This document shows positions 36,746 to 46,197 of a DNA stretch of 64,000 nt, in pieces. The stretch covers positions 55,823-119,822 of the forward strand of contig CALKIR010000010.1 of the NCBI GenBank assembly GCA_937995985.1, read 5' to 3'. Source of the DNA: an uncultured Alcaligenaceae bacterium (lineage in GTDB: Bacteria > Pseudomonadota > Gammaproteobacteria > Burkholderiales > Burkholderiaceae_B). The position numbers were made by a program, and so were the translations under genes. Under the pieces are notes generated by a model. That model was given only the letters and a program-made list of their open reading frames with translations, was not told the DNA's origin and searched no databases. Position 1 is the first letter of the stretch. Every line of letters begins with the position of its first letter.

Positions 36746-37096
36746 TTAATTGGCTGCGGTGAAATCATCAAATGCTTGTAATGCATGGGTAGAATACATT
36801 AAAGAAGGACCGCCGCCCATATAAACAGCGGTTGCCAGTACCTCTTCTAACTCTTCTCGCGTCATGCCTAGCTTAATCAATGACTGCACATGGACCCCAA
36901 TACAGTCATCACAGCGAATGGCCACTGCAATAGCTAAGGCCATCATTTCCTTGGTTTTTTTATCAAGCACACCGTCTGCAGAAGCCACCTGAGCCAAATT
37001 ATTAAAGGCATCGACCACTTCGGGCTGTCCCTGCCTGAAATTACGTAATTGCTTAAAAATATTTTTTGTTAACTCGGGAAAATGTCCAGCTTTCAT
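36746..37096 (-). CDS. Carboxymuconolactone decarboxylase/AhpD-like protein
   Basis: A 116-residue all-helical protein with CDDCIGVHVQSLIKLGMTREELEEVL near residues 55-80. The C-x2-C-x3-H motif is the catalytic site of AhpD-type peroxidase partners. MGGGPSLMYSTHALQAF is the usual family end. It stands alone with AGGA before the ATG; no ahpC lies nearby, so a thiol-redox or peroxidase role is inferred from the family only. The 147 bases upstream to ychF contain a very A/T-rich block (about 37182-37225). Confidence 0.9.
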   Translation of the reverse strand: MKAGHFPELTKNIFKQLRNFRQGQPEVVDAFNNLAQVASADGVLDKKTKEMMALAIAVAIRCDDCIGVHVQSLIKLGMTREELEEVLATAVYMGGGPSLMYSTHALQAFDDFTAAN

Positions 37097-37244
37097 GAAA
37101 AGTCCTAAATAGTTTCTAAGTTGACTCTAAACGTGCGCTCATTCTTAATGAGACCGAGCACTGCTGACTGTGTGCAGAACACGATTTATATTATTTAAAT
37201 ATATAATATATAATAACATAAATCAATGTTTGCCTAAAAAAAGA

Positions 37245-38336
37245 CTAGACATTAAATAAGAAATTCAGTACATCTCCATCCTGAACAATATACTCTTTGC
37301 CTTCTGCACGCATTTTACCTGCCTCACGTGCCCCCAGCTCGCCCCCATGAGCAATAAAGTCCTCATACGCAATAGTCTGAGCACGAATAAAACCACGCTC
37401 AAAATCAGTATGAATCACGCCTGCAGCCTCAGGTGCGCTGGCGCCTACAGGCACCGTCCATGCACGCACCTCTTTTACCCCGGCAGTAAAATATGTTTGT
37501 AAGCCTAAAAGCTGATATGCAGCCCGAATCACCCGGTTCAGCCCCGGCTCATCCATCCCCATATCAGCTAAAAATATTTCTTTGTCCTCATCATCAAGCT
37601 GAGCAATCTCGGCCTCTACAGAAGCACAAATAGCAACTACTGGAGCATTTTCTTGGTCGGCATAATCCTGCACTTTTTGTAGCAGTGCATTATGCTCAAA
37701 GCCTTCCTCGTCTACATTAGCTACGTACATGACAGGCTTGGCAGTAATAAAGCAGTATTGACGAATGGCGACTCGCTCGCTAGGCTCTAAATCCAAAGCA
37801 CGAATCGGACGCCCTGAACTTAACGTGGCAACAATACGCTCTAAAATCTGCACCATGCGAATGGCATCTTTGTCTCCAGCTCGGGCGGTGCGCTGATTGC
37901 GCTCAAGCGCGCGCTCAGCAGTTGCCAAATCAGCAAGGGCCAGCTCCGTGTTAATCACCTCAATGTCAGCAATAGGATCAACCTGACCCGCTACGTGAAC
38001 AATATTAGGGTCCTCGAAACAACGCACGACGTGGACGATTGCATCGGTTTCACGGATATTAGCCAAAAACTGATTGCCTAAACCCTCTCCTTCGGACGCA
38101 CCCGCAACCAAACCAGCAATATCGACAAACTCAACCACAGCAGGTAAAGTGCGCTCTGGCTTGACGATTTTTGCTAGCTCTTCTAGACGCGGGTCGGGAA
38201 CCTCGACAATACCAACATTAGGCTCAATAGTGCAAAAAGGGTAATTTTCAGCTTCAATCCCAGCTTGGGTCAAAGCATTAAAGAGAGTTGATTTTCCAAC
38301 GTTGGGCAGACCAACGATGCCACATTGAAGAGACAT
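37245..38336 (-). CDS. ychF: Ribosome-binding ATPase YchF
   Basis: An Obg-family P-loop protein that prefers ATP and responds to oxidative stress. 363 residues. G1 is [15 protein letters not shown] at residues 8-22, G3 is [20 protein letters not shown] near 72-92, and the C-terminal TGS domain covers about 280-363. The NKxD motif is replaced by VANVDEE near 205, as expected for YchF rather than true GTPases. It precedes a CPBP protease and pth on the same strand; in many proteobacteria pth and ychF are adjacent. Confidence 0.97.
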   Translation of the reverse strand: MSLQCGIVGLPNVGKSTLFNALTQAGIEAENYPFCTIEPNVGIVEVPDPRLEELAKIVKPERTLPAVVEFVDIAGLVAGASEGEGLGNQFLANIRETDAIVHVVRCFEDPNIVHVAGQVDPIADIEVINTELALADLATAERALERNQRTARAGDKDAIRMVQILERIVATLSSGRPIRALDLEPSERVAIRQYCFITAKPVMYVANVDEEGFEHNALLQKVQDYADQENAPVVAICASVEAEIAQLDDEDKEIFLADMGMDEPGLNRVIRAAYQLLGLQTYFTAGVKEVRAWTVPVGASAPEAAGVIHTDFERGFIRAQTIAYEDFIAHGGELGAREAGKMRAEGKEYIVQDGDVLNFLFNV

Positions 38337-38361
38337 GGTGTTCCTGAATTCAAAAAAATGA

Positions 38362-39165
38362 CTAAGATGATAATAAACTAAGTATTAAAAAAATGACCAG
38401 CAAAGGGCCACTATTAAAAAGCGCGTGTAAGGCTATACTCGCCCCAATGCCATAGCGCACGCGCAACCACCCCAAAGCTAACCCTGTAAAACATTGCGGG
38501 AGCACCAAAAAAGCCCATAAATAATAGGGCACCTGGTGTAGGTTAAAATTATATAAGTGCACAGCAGCAAAAATTATGGTGCTTGCCCAAAAGCACAGCC
38601 CAAAATAGCGTCTGTATCGTTTGCGCCACGACCAGGGCCATGCAGCCCCCCATAGCCAAGCACGGACCATGCTGCCTTGCTCCGCCCAACGTATTGGACG
38701 CCCCTTCGCAGCGGGCCCCATCATCATTAAAAGCAAGGCGATCCATAACAAAACTTGAGCATACCAAACAGGGCCAGCCAGCAAGCAAACAAGAGATAAG
38801 GGCCAAAGCCAGAGTAGCTGAGCAGGACGCCTTAACCCATATCTAAATACGAGTTCTTCAACAATAGGGGCCCAAATAATAGCATGCAACCAAGGAATAT
38901 TTTCTATATCCAAGCGATGCTGCGCACCGCCAGCTGTTGCTGCTGCCATTGCCAACGGCCCAAAAATCATCATATTGAGCAACCATAGCACCCCAGCCCA
39001 CTGAATGAGGCGGCGCATATTGATGCCTGCCGACCAATCTACCCACCAGCCTTTGCCCACACGGGCAGCAGGTAACCGTGGGCCTAACCGAGGTCGCCTA
39101 ATGAAGTGCCAAAAATCTTTTAACTCATCTCGAAAACGTAAGGCTACAGAGCTCATAACATTCAC
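38362..39165 (-). CDS. CPBP family intramembrane metalloprotease
   Basis: A 267-residue membrane protein with six or seven hydrophobic segments. The three CPBP motifs are present: [11 protein letters not shown] (EE-x3-R) near residue 92, the histidine in FAAVHLYNF near 195, and ALHALFNS near 245. This points to a glutamate/histidine-ligated membrane protease of the CAAX-processing group, but the substrate is unknown. It sits between pth and ychF, six bases after pth, and so is probably in the pth-ychF operon. The insertion between ychF and pth is unusual compared with the common direct pair. Confidence 0.85.
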   Translation of the reverse strand: MNVMSSVALRFRDELKDFWHFIRRPRLGPRLPAARVGKGWWVDWSAGINMRRLIQWAGVLWLLNMMIFGPLAMAAATAGGAQHRLDIENIPWLHAIIWAPIVEELVFRYGLRRPAQLLWLWPLSLVCLLAGPVWYAQVLLWIALLLMMMGPAAKGRPIRWAEQGSMVRAWLWGAAWPWSWRKRYRRYFGLCFWASTIIFAAVHLYNFNLHQVPYYLWAFLVLPQCFTGLALGWLRVRYGIGASIALHALFNSGPLLVIFLILSLLSS

Positions 39166-39171
39166 TTTAGA

Positions 39172-39768
39172 TTATTTTCGGTGGGCTCCATTGAGCTGTT
39201 GGGCAACTGCCTCCATTTCTGCTCTGAGTAGCTGCGGCAACTCACGTTTGCAACGCTCTATGGCTAATTCTATTGCAGGCCAATCATCAGTACGCGGCTG
39301 ACTTAATACATAGGCTGCGACAGCTTGCTGCATCCCAAAATCTCGTGGGTGGCCGATCCCAATACGCAAACGCCAAAAATTAGGCGTTCCCAAAGCCTTT
39401 TGTATATCGCGTAATCCATTATGCCCTGCGTGCCCCCCACCTTGCTTTATTTTTGCTGCTCCTGGGGGCAAATCAAGCTCATCATGGACGACCAGCACCT
39501 CCTCAGGGGCAATCTTATAAAAATTGCACACAGCAGCCACAGCCTGACCGGATCGATTCATAAAAGTGGTAGGCTTGGCCAGAAGCAGCGCTCGCCCATC
39601 AAAATGGGTCTTAGCCACCCAAGAAAATAATTTTTTTTCTTCGCTAAAAGTAGCACCCAACTCATCGGCAAAGCGATCAGCAACCCAAAACCCAGCATTA
39701 TGCCGAGTTAAATCATACTGCACGCCTGGATTTCCCAACCCTATTACACACCGTATTGCTTGCGACAT
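39172..39768 (-). CDS. pth: Peptidyl-tRNA hydrolase
   Basis: Recycles tRNA from peptidyl-tRNA released by stalled ribosomes. 198 residues. VIGLGNPGVQYDLTRHNAGF at the N-terminus contains the catalytic histidine H23 and N13. KPTTFMNRSGQAV near 65, VVHDELDLPPG near 93 (catalytic aspartate) and GGHAGHNGLRDI near 110 are all present. It follows rplY with a terminator between them, the usual rplY-pth order. The C-terminus is slightly extended (QLNGAHRK). Confidence 0.97.
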   Translation of the reverse strand: MSQAIRCVIGLGNPGVQYDLTRHNAGFWVADRFADELGATFSEEKKLFSWVAKTHFDGRALLLAKPTTFMNRSGQAVAAVCNFYKIAPEEVLVVHDELDLPPGAAKIKQGGGHAGHNGLRDIQKALGTPNFWRLRIGIGHPRDFGMQQAVAAYVLSQPRTDDWPAIELAIERCKRELPQLLRAEMEAVAQQLNGAHRK

Positions 39769-39776
39769 AAGCTATC

Positions 39777-39813
39777 CAAAAATAAACCCCTGTTAGCGCG
39801 GCCAACAGGGGTT
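39777..39813 (-). terminator. Terminator between rplY and pth
   Basis: A perfect 10-bp stem (AACCCCTGTT at 39785-39794 with AACAGGGGTT at 39804-39813) and nine-base loop, then TATTTTT on the minus strand. It ends the prs-rplY unit; the T tract is interrupted by one A, so some read-through into pth is likely. Confidence 0.78.
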
Positions 39814-39897
39814 AGAGCGGTAAAAAATACTTAGCTGCTGAGTAAGGCAATCAGAGCAACCGGTAAAGCACCGATATTGCACTTGCCCTGATACGCA

Positions 39898-40554
39898 TTA
39901 CTCGTCTTTTTGATCCTCAGCTTCAGCGGCATCCTCTGCGTCTACTAAATCAGGCTCAGTGGACTCATCCCCAGCATCCTCTCCGATTTCAACGCGAGTA
40001 GTAAGAGCGGTAGCCAAAGTAGGATTAGGATCCGTGCTCGCCCCTGCATAGCTCACCCCTTCGGGCAGCTCAATGTCTTCTAGGGTCACCGTGCCGTTTT
40101 CCTCAAGCTGACTCAAATCTACATCAATGGCCGCTGGTAAGTTACCAGGCAAGCAGGTAATTTCGAGGTCATTAAGTAACTGGCTAATCACCTGATCATG
40201 CAAACGAACAGCGGGGCTGTCATCACCGTTCATGAAATTCAGAGGTACTCGTGTGGTAATTTCCACATCAGCACGAACACGCTGAAAATCTACGTGCAAT
40301 ACCTCGGGCTTGTAGGGATGCCATTGTACTGAACGTAATAAGACGTTGACCTCTTTGCCCTCGAGATCCATTTTTAAAATAGAGGCATAAAACTCATCAC
40401 GATGCAAATCGTGGAAAATCTGATTATGCTCTAAGGAAATAGGCTGAGCATCGGCACCGCCACCATATAAAATGGCCGGTACCTTACCAGCGCGACGCAG
40501 GCGGCGGCTCGCACCAGAACCCTGTTCGTTGCGCGCAAAAGCTTTGAATTTCAT
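39898..40554 (-). CDS. rplY: 50S ribosomal protein L25/general stress protein Ctc
   Basis: Binds 5S rRNA in the large subunit. 218 residues, so the long CTC/TL5 form: an N-terminal L25 domain (FARNEQGSGASRRLRRAGKVPAILYGG) plus a C-terminal beta domain. The last 25 residues are strongly acidic (ESTEPDLVDAEDAAEAEDQKDE). GGAG precedes the ATG. It lies between prs and pth as in many beta- and gammaproteobacteria. Confidence 0.97.
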   Translation of the reverse strand: MKFKAFARNEQGSGASRRLRRAGKVPAILYGGGADAQPISLEHNQIFHDLHRDEFYASILKMDLEGKEVNVLLRSVQWHPYKPEVLHVDFQRVRADVEITTRVPLNFMNGDDSPAVRLHDQVISQLLNDLEITCLPGNLPAAIDVDLSQLEENGTVTLEDIELPEGVSYAGASTDPNPTLATALTTRVEIGEDAGDESTEPDLVDAEDAAEAEDQKDE

Positions 40555-40650
40555 GATAGTTACTCCAATTGAAACGGTGTACTCAACACCTTAGCGGAAC
40601 CCCGCACATAGGCACGCATTGCCGCGACCAGCGCTGCGTGCAACCAAAAT

Positions 40651-41601
40651 CTAATCAATAAACAAGGAGCTGACTGACTCAGCATTAGAAATACGTAGAA
40701 TGGTCTCGCCTAATAAAGCGGCACAAGATAATTGCCGAATCTTGGGACACGCTTGGGCTTCGGGTGACAATGGAATAGTATCCGTCACAACCAACTCTGT
40801 TAATTCGGACTTGCTGATCCGCTCAACGGCCTCACCCGATAATACAGGATGGGTGCAGTACGCATAAACAGAGGCTGCTCCGCGCTCTTTCAGCGCCTCG
40901 GCGGCTTTACACAAAGTACCTGCAGTATCTACCAAATCATCCATCAAGATGCAGGTACGTCCTTTTACATCGCCAATCACATTCATCACCTCAGACACAT
41001 TGGCCCGAGGGCGACGCTTGTCTATAATCGCTAAATCTGCCTCTAATTGCTTGGCCAATGCACGTGCTCGCACCACCCCACCAATATCGGGAGAGACCAC
41101 TACCATGTTACTGTGGTTACTCAGCCAAATATCGCCAAGCAGAATGGGGGAAGCGTAAATATTATCCACTGGGATATCAAAAAAGCCTTGGATTTGGTCC
41201 GCATGCAAATCCATGGTCATGACCCGATCTACCCCTACTACTTGGAGCATATTAGCAACCACCTTGGCAGTGATGGCTACTCGTACAGAGCGAGGACGTC
41301 GATCTTGGCGCGCATAACCAAAATAAGGGATTGCTGCGGTGATACGTCCGGCAGAGGCACGACGCAAAGCGTCGACCATGACCATAATCTCCATGAGATT
41401 ATCGTTGGTAGGGGCGCATGTAGGCTGGAGGACGAAGATGTCCCGACCACGGACATTTTCATTAATCTCGACCATAACCTCTCCATCGGAGAAGCGGCCC
41501 ACAGTCATTTTGCCCAGTGGCATATCCAGGTGATTTGCCACATCAACAGCCAACCGCGGATTAGCGGTGCCTGTAAAAATCATGAAACGTTCATGTGCCA
41601 T
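40651..41601 (-). CDS. prs: Ribose-phosphate pyrophosphokinase
   Basis: Makes PRPP from ribose-5-phosphate and ATP for purine, pyrimidine, NAD, histidine and tryptophan synthesis. 316 residues from the ATG at 41601; the frame runs further upstream but the family begins near [11 protein letters not shown]. Motifs are ATP-loop residues in [29 protein letters not shown] near 78-107, [11 protein letters not shown] near 128, and the PRPP loop [15 protein letters not shown] near 216. It follows tRNA-Gln on the same strand. It supplies Upp (8.0 kb). Confidence 0.97.
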   Translation of the reverse strand: MAHERFMIFTGTANPRLAVDVANHLDMPLGKMTVGRFSDGEVMVEINENVRGRDIFVLQPTCAPTNDNLMEIMVMVDALRRASAGRITAAIPYFGYARQDRRPRSVRVAITAKVVANMLQVVGVDRVMTMDLHADQIQGFFDIPVDNIYASPILLGDIWLSNHSNMVVVSPDIGGVVRARALAKQLEADLAIIDKRRPRANVSEVMNVIGDVKGRTCILMDDLVDTAGTLCKAAEALKERGAASVYAYCTHPVLSGEAVERISKSELTELVVTDTIPLSPEAQACPKIRQLSCAALLGETILRISNAESVSSLFID

Positions 41602-41713
41602 GGTATAACGGGACAACGAGACAGAGGTAGGAAAAAATAAAGCCGTTGACCGCTTCCCTGCAGGAACACAGCTCAACAGCTTTATACTGTATAGGCCCAT
41701 GGCCTATAGTGTT

Positions 41714-41790
41714 TGGCTGGGGATGAAGGATTCGAACCTTCGCATGCCGGAATCAAAACCCGGTGCCTTAACCAACTTGGCTAATCCCCA
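41714..41790 (-). tRNA. tRNA-Gln (anticodon TTG)
   Basis: A 77-base tRNA with encoded CCA read on the minus strand. Acceptor TGGGGAT pairs with ATCCCCA, the anticodon arm is CCGGG/TCCGG with loop TTTTGAT, and the T arm has GGTTCGAATCC. It lies between ispE and prs, a conserved position in betaproteobacteria, 14 bases after the ispE stop, so it is probably co-transcribed. Confidence 0.97.
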
Positions 41791-41804
41791 AATGTTCTTT
41801 CATT

Positions 41805-42809
41805 TTAACTCAACCAGGAATAAAGTGGGTGCTGTTCTAACAGCTGACATACAGTAGACTGTACGCTAACCTCATCCCTAGGTTTTGTATCGAACAGTAT
41901 TCTACACTGAAACTGTTCTATTTGTCTATTGGCTAAAGGAGTTGTTGCAAATAAAGCAAAAACACTTGAACCTGACCCCGAAACATTAGCATGTATGTTC
42001 TGGTCTTGCAAGTAATCCAACAGCACACCTAGCTGTGGATGTTGCTTTACAGCAACCGGCTGCAAGTCATTATGACCAAAGAGGCGAATCTGCCCACTGC
42101 TGCCGACTAATGAATCCCGACTATCAAAAGAGCAAAGCGCTCGCTGCAAGGATTCATGCCAACCAATAAAGTCAAAAATATTAACCGGTTTTGTATCTCG
42201 AGTCAAGTCCTTATCAGAAAAAACTTGCGCCGTTGCAACAAACACATCGGGCACCCATAACGCGAGGGCTGCTTCCACAGCGGGCACGGCTTGTAGTTGC
42301 TCGCCTAACCCTTCAGCAAAAGCTGGCTGACCAAAGATAAAAATGGGCACATCAGCACCGAGCTCTAACCCGATAGACTGCAATTCTTGACGACTAAAAC
42401 CGAGATCCCACAAGCGATTGAGTGCAATCAGGGTTGTTGCTGCATTGCTTGAACCTCCCCCCAGCCCCCCACCTATAGGAATATGCTTATGGCACCAAAT
42501 ATCTACCCCTTGCTCGGTATAGCGGCTTAATCTTTGGGCTGCTCGATAAATTAAATTATCTTGCTCTTTTATATCAGGATACTGTGGTAGGTGCACATGA
42601 ATTTGTCCATCATCACGGCGCCTAAAGCTTAAGTAATCATACAGATCAATAAATTGAAAAACTGTTTGCAATAAGTGGTAGCCGTCTGCGCGGCGCCCCA
42701 CCACATGCAAGAAAAGATTTACCTTAGCGGGTGCGGGTAACAAACAATAGCCTGCATCAGCTTGCTCATGCAGGCAACGTATGGACTCTGGAATAAGCAA
42801 ATCAACCAT
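41805..42809 (-). CDS. ispE: 4-diphosphocytidyl-2-C-methyl-D-erythritol kinase
   Basis: A GHMP kinase of the MEP pathway that phosphorylates CDP-ME on the way to isoprenoids, including the ubiquinone tail. 334 residues from ATG 42809. LPAPAKVNLFLHVVGRRADGYHLLQT holds the N-terminal lysine, the ATP loop PIGGGLGGGSSNAATTL lies near residue 107, and NVSGSGSSVFALF near 275 is the third GHMP motif. About 40 residues longer than most homologues, through an N-terminal extension of about 20 residues and a loop before the third motif. Nine bases follow lolB. Confidence 0.95.
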   Translation of the reverse strand: MVDLLIPESIRCLHEQADAGYCLLPAPAKVNLFLHVVGRRADGYHLLQTVFQFIDLYDYLSFRRRDDGQIHVHLPQYPDIKEQDNLIYRAAQRLSRYTEQGVDIWCHKHIPIGGGLGGGSSNAATTLIALNRLWDLGFSRQELQSIGLELGADVPIFIFGQPAFAEGLGEQLQAVPAVEAALALWVPDVFVATAQVFSDKDLTRDTKPVNIFDFIGWHESLQRALCSFDSRDSLVGSSGQIRLFGHNDLQPVAVKQHPQLGVLLDYLQDQNIHANVSGSGSSVFALFATTPLANRQIEQFQCRILFDTKPRDEVSVQSTVCQLLEQHPLYSWLS

Positions 42810-42818
42810 CAACGCTAC

Positions 42819-43430
42819 TCAAATTTGTGTTGGCAATGCATCAATCACAATGCGGACGGTAATGCGCTGTGCCCCTTGGTGAAACACCAAAAGCAGCCGC
42901 TTAGGACCCAAGTCGTCATAATCACTCAACTCAATACGCCAACCTTGATCATAAGCCTGTGTTATTTTTTGGTGCGCATTAAAACGACGCTCGCGCGCAT
43001 CGGCACTGACCTGGCCACGCAACCAAGTACGCAGCCCCTCCACTGGAATAGGATGATTAAATATTTCCTCTGCTAAGGCATTCGCACTCGGGCTATACCG
43101 CATCCCTGCTCGAGGCTCCTGCAGCCATGCCCCTTGCTCATTGACCTGCAGCTGAGCCATAACCTGCCCCAAAGGATTGCGCAGCTCAAGCACTAACTGT
43201 GTGCCATCGTCATACCAACTAAAGCCGCCTTGCACGGCCTCGGATTTGTCATACATGCGCTCAGCATGGACCGCAAAACGCCCCTGACGATGCAGAGGCT
43301 GCGCAGTCTGCCTCTGAGACGTCTGCGCGCCAAGGCCAGCAGTATCGGCAGTGCCTCCAGGTAAGCCAGCACAAGCCGCCAACAAACTTACTATCCCTAT
43401 GCTGAGCCACACTCTTAAGTAGGTGCTCAT
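42819..43430 (-). CDS. lolB: Outer-membrane lipoprotein LolB
   Basis: The outer-membrane receptor that takes lipoproteins from LolA and places them in the outer membrane. 203 residues. The signal peptide ends in the lipobox LLAAC with the acylated cysteine at residue 20, so it is itself a substrate of Lnt (19.9 kb). The body GRFAVHAERMYDKSEAVQGGFSWYDDGTQLVLELRNPLGQVMAQL matches LolB. It sits between a TPR gene and ispE, a conserved order in Burkholderiales, and GGGAG precedes the ATG. Confidence 0.93.
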   Translation of the reverse strand: MSTYLRVWLSIGIVSLLAACAGLPGGTADTAGLGAQTSQRQTAQPLHRQGRFAVHAERMYDKSEAVQGGFSWYDDGTQLVLELRNPLGQVMAQLQVNEQGAWLQEPRAGMRYSPSANALAEEIFNHPIPVEGLRTWLRGQVSADARERRFNAHQKITQAYDQGWRIELSDYDDLGPKRLLLVFHQGAQRITVRIVIDALPTQI

Positions 43431-43445
43431 GGATTCTCCCGATAA

Positions 43446-45224
43446 TTAAAAATGCACCTTAAATCGTGCCAAAGTTTCCAGTAGGGTTTGGTTCTCAGGG
43501 TCACTTTCATATGCCTCTTGCCATATTGCCAAGGCCTCATCTTTGCGCCCCTTGACCCACAGCACCTCACCTAAATGGGCGCCTACATCAGCAGCCGGCA
43601 ACTGCTCATAAGAGCGCGCCAAATACTCAAAAGCAGCCTCTAAATCCCCTATTCGGTATAAATACCATCCAACACTATCGAGAATATAAGGATTATCTGG
43701 CTCTAACTCCAGAGCATGCTCCAGCAAATTTAACGCCTCATCTAAATTACGATTTTGATCGGCATAGATATAGCCCAAGGCATTATAAGCATTGGCATGC
43801 TCAGGATCTAATTCAATAATTTCACGCATTAAGCGCTCAAACTTACGGTCCTCGCCGTGTTGCACATATAACATGCCCAGGTCATATTTGATTTCCGTTA
43901 CACCTGGCATCTGCTTATTAGCGCGCTCTAAGACCTCTATGGCTTTTTCTATTTGCTGGGCCTCATGATAAATTGCAGCACGTGTCAACTCGACAATGAC
44001 CTCATCTTGATTGCTGCGGGCACCTGCAGTATCGAGAGTCTTTTGAGCTTGTTCAAGCTGCCCCATGCGTCCTTCCAAAACGGCCCGATGAACTCGTGCC
44101 TGAAAGGCAAAACCAGGCTCTTCTATTAGGTCCAACTGACGAATGGCCTCTGTGTAATTTTCTTCTTGTTCTGCAATTTGCACCAATGCCAAACGCGCAT
44201 CAGAAATACGACTCAAGGCCGTGCTGACCGCATCATCGACCGTTAAACGACGCTGCCGCTGAACTTCTATGTACTCTTGTAATAAACGCTTGGCCTGCTC
44301 AAGCTCCCCTCCCTGTCTATAGACCTCTGCCTCAATGAACATGAGATCAAAATCCTCAGGGTTCTCCTCACTCATGCGGTGCAAAATATCTAATGCCTCA
44401 GCATGGCGGTTATACTCAACTAAACGATTCACCAACATCAAGTGCAATTGCCGTGCCTGCGGATAGCGACGCGCATAGTCCTGCGCGCGCGCAAAGGCCT
44501 GCTCTGCATCCACTGCTACGCCATACTCTAAAACCCGCATCGCAGCTGCTTCGGAACCTGGATCACGTTGCAAAGCCAACCTCGCCTCTTGTGCGGCGCG
44601 CTGCGGATCCTGAGCAAACCAAGCCAAATCCGCCAGCGCTAAATGGCTGATCATTAAATCCCGAACCTCATCTGGCAAGGCAGTTTCAAATACCTCTAGG
44701 GCCAGAAAAGGATCAACCATACGGCTCACAATACCCATTGCCTGTATTACAGCATGCTCCTTGTCCGTTGTCAGCTCGATACGCTGGCGCAAGGTATGCG
44801 CCATCCCCTCTATTTCACCGGTAGAGGCCTCTAAGGCAAGAGCACTGGCACGCGCATCAGGGTTTTCGGGATCAAGCTGTGCCCATAACTGGGCGGCCTG
44901 AACCCCTAAGTTGACATCTTGCTCCACCATGGCCAAACGAAAAGCCCGTTCGGCAAAACGAGGATCTTTGGTGTCATGAGCCAACTCTAGGAAGGTTTCT
45001 GCCGCCAATGCAAAGTCTTGCTCTGCAATGGCCATTTCGCCAACCAGAGTACGATATACTAGGCTGGCCCCGTCTAATATGCGGTGGCTCCCATCTGCAT
45101 CAATATAAAAATACTCAATGGGCTCAAGACGCTGCGTCGATGCTGCAGTTTCCTGAGCAACAGCAGCGGTATGCAGAAAAAAAGCTACAATGAGCGAGAG
45201 AGATAGAGAGAAGAAAAAACTCAT
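43446..45224 (-). CDS. Exported tetratricopeptide-repeat protein
   Basis: A 592-residue protein with a signal peptide (residues about 1-22, FFFSLSLSLIVAFFLHTAAVA) and many TPR-type helices, clearest at about 425-560 (HANAYNALGYIYADQNRNLDEALNLLEHALELEPDNPYILDSVGWYLY). Such proteins act as periplasmic scaffolds. Its conserved position before lolB-ispE suggests an envelope role but does not prove it. No enzymatic motif was seen. It is 15 bases before lolB and is divergent from mutM. Confidence 0.88.
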   Translation of the reverse strand: MSFFFSLSLSLIVAFFLHTAAVAQETAASTQRLEPIEYFYIDADGSHRILDGASLVYRTLVGEMAIAEQDFALAAETFLELAHDTKDPRFAERAFRLAMVEQDVNLGVQAAQLWAQLDPENPDARASALALEASTGEIEGMAHTLRQRIELTTDKEHAVIQAMGIVSRMVDPFLALEVFETALPDEVRDLMISHLALADLAWFAQDPQRAAQEARLALQRDPGSEAAAMRVLEYGVAVDAEQAFARAQDYARRYPQARQLHLMLVNRLVEYNRHAEALDILHRMSEENPEDFDLMFIEAEVYRQGGELEQAKRLLQEYIEVQRQRRLTVDDAVSTALSRISDARLALVQIAEQEENYTEAIRQLDLIEEPGFAFQARVHRAVLEGRMGQLEQAQKTLDTAGARSNQDEVIVELTRAAIYHEAQQIEKAIEVLERANKQMPGVTEIKYDLGMLYVQHGEDRKFERLMREIIELDPEHANAYNALGYIYADQNRNLDEALNLLEHALELEPDNPYILDSVGWYLYRIGDLEAAFEYLARSYEQLPAADVGAHLGEVLWVKGRKDEALAIWQEAYESDPENQTLLETLARFKVHF

Positions 45225-45343
45225 TCACTAACCTGCGCAACGACGCAATAATTTAAACCGGTACATCTAACCAGGCCCCCAAAGTAGTTATCCTACCTGA
45301 AGGGTTGAATCAGTACTATTTATACCACTGAAGCCATTGTGTT

Positions 45344-46171
45344 ATGCCTGAACTCCCTGAAGTAGAAACAACGCGCCGCGGTCTTGAGCCACTCATTGTC
45401 GGCCAGCGCATTCAACACTTCATTGTGCACCAACCTCGCCTACGTTGGCCAATCAGCGCGGATATGCCTGCTCGAATACAAAACCAAACAGTACAGTCTT
45501 GTCTGCGTCGAGGCAAGTACCTACTCTTTGAATTTGACTCGGGCTATCAAATCATCCATCTAGGCATGTCTGGCTCATTGCGCCATGCCCCCCGCCATGA
45601 ACCGCGCTTACCCCACGATCATGCGGAATGGCATCTACCTAACGCTCGTTTATTGTTGCATGATCCGCGTCGCTTTGGTGCTATTTTATGGCACGACCAC
45701 AGCACCGGCCCCATTATGGAGCACCCTTTGCTGGCCCACTTAGGAGTGGAGCCACTCAGCGATGCATTTACTCCACGCACCCTGTATGAAGGCTTTAAGC
45801 ACCGCCGCTTAGCAGTCAAAAATGCACTGCTTGAGGGGAAAACCGTGGTGGGAGTGGGCAATATCTATGCCTCTGAAGCCCTTTTTAAAGCAGGAATTCA
45901 CCCGGAAACCCCCGCTGGCGCTCTATCACTGTATCGATTGCGCAAGCTCCACCAAGCAATAGTAGATACCCTACAGCAAGCATTACAAGCTGGAGGCACA
46001 ACATTGCAAAATTATATCAATGCTACTGGAGCGCCCGGGAGCTATTTTGAACTACACGCCCTAGTATATGGAAAAGAAGGGGAGCCGTGCCCACGCTGTG
46101 CTCGTCCCATCCTACGCATCGTGCAAAATCAACGAGCCACCTTTTACTGCCGCAGCTGCCAACGACGCTAG
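45344..46171 (+). CDS. mutM: Formamidopyrimidine-DNA glycosylase
   Basis: Removes 8-oxoguanine and formamidopyrimidines and nicks the DNA. 275 residues. PELPEVETTRRGLEP at the N-terminus has the catalytic P2-E3. RRGKYLLFEF near 52 carries the lysine, VGVGNIYASEALF near 168 is the H2TH region, and the C-terminal zinc finger CPRCARPILRIVQNQRATFYCRSCQ has four cysteines. The stop lies inside a GC-rich inverted repeat (46148-46183). Divergent from the TPR gene and convergent with PAP2. Confidence 0.97.
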   Translation: MPELPEVETTRRGLEPLIVGQRIQHFIVHQPRLRWPISADMPARIQNQTVQSCLRRGKYLLFEFDSGYQIIHLGMSGSLRHAPRHEPRLPHDHAEWHLPNARLLLHDPRRFGAILWHDHSTGPIMEHPLLAHLGVEPLSDAFTPRTLYEGFKHRRLAVKNALLEGKTVVGVGNIYASEALFKAGIHPETPAGALSLYRLRKLHQAIVDTLQQALQAGGTTLQNYINATGAPGSYFELHALVYGKEGEPCPRCARPILRIVQNQRATFYCRSCQRR

Positions 46172-46183
46172 GCCGCTGCGGCA
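46148..46183. repeat. GC-rich inverted repeat across the mutM stop codon
   Basis: TGCCGCAGC at 46148-46156 and GCTGCGGCA at 46175-46183 are perfect inverted copies with an 18-base loop. The 13-mer GGCCGCTGCGGCA at 46171-46183 is identical to 26730-26742. Both lie at convergent gene ends. Confidence 0.6.
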
Positions 46184-46197
46184 CTGAACACTCTTGG

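Noticed and set aside
41047..41640. Plus-strand 197-codon frame opposite prs
   Set aside because: It lies entirely antisense to a clearly identified prs, has an odd histidine- and isoleucine-rich composition and no ribosome site. A shadow frame.
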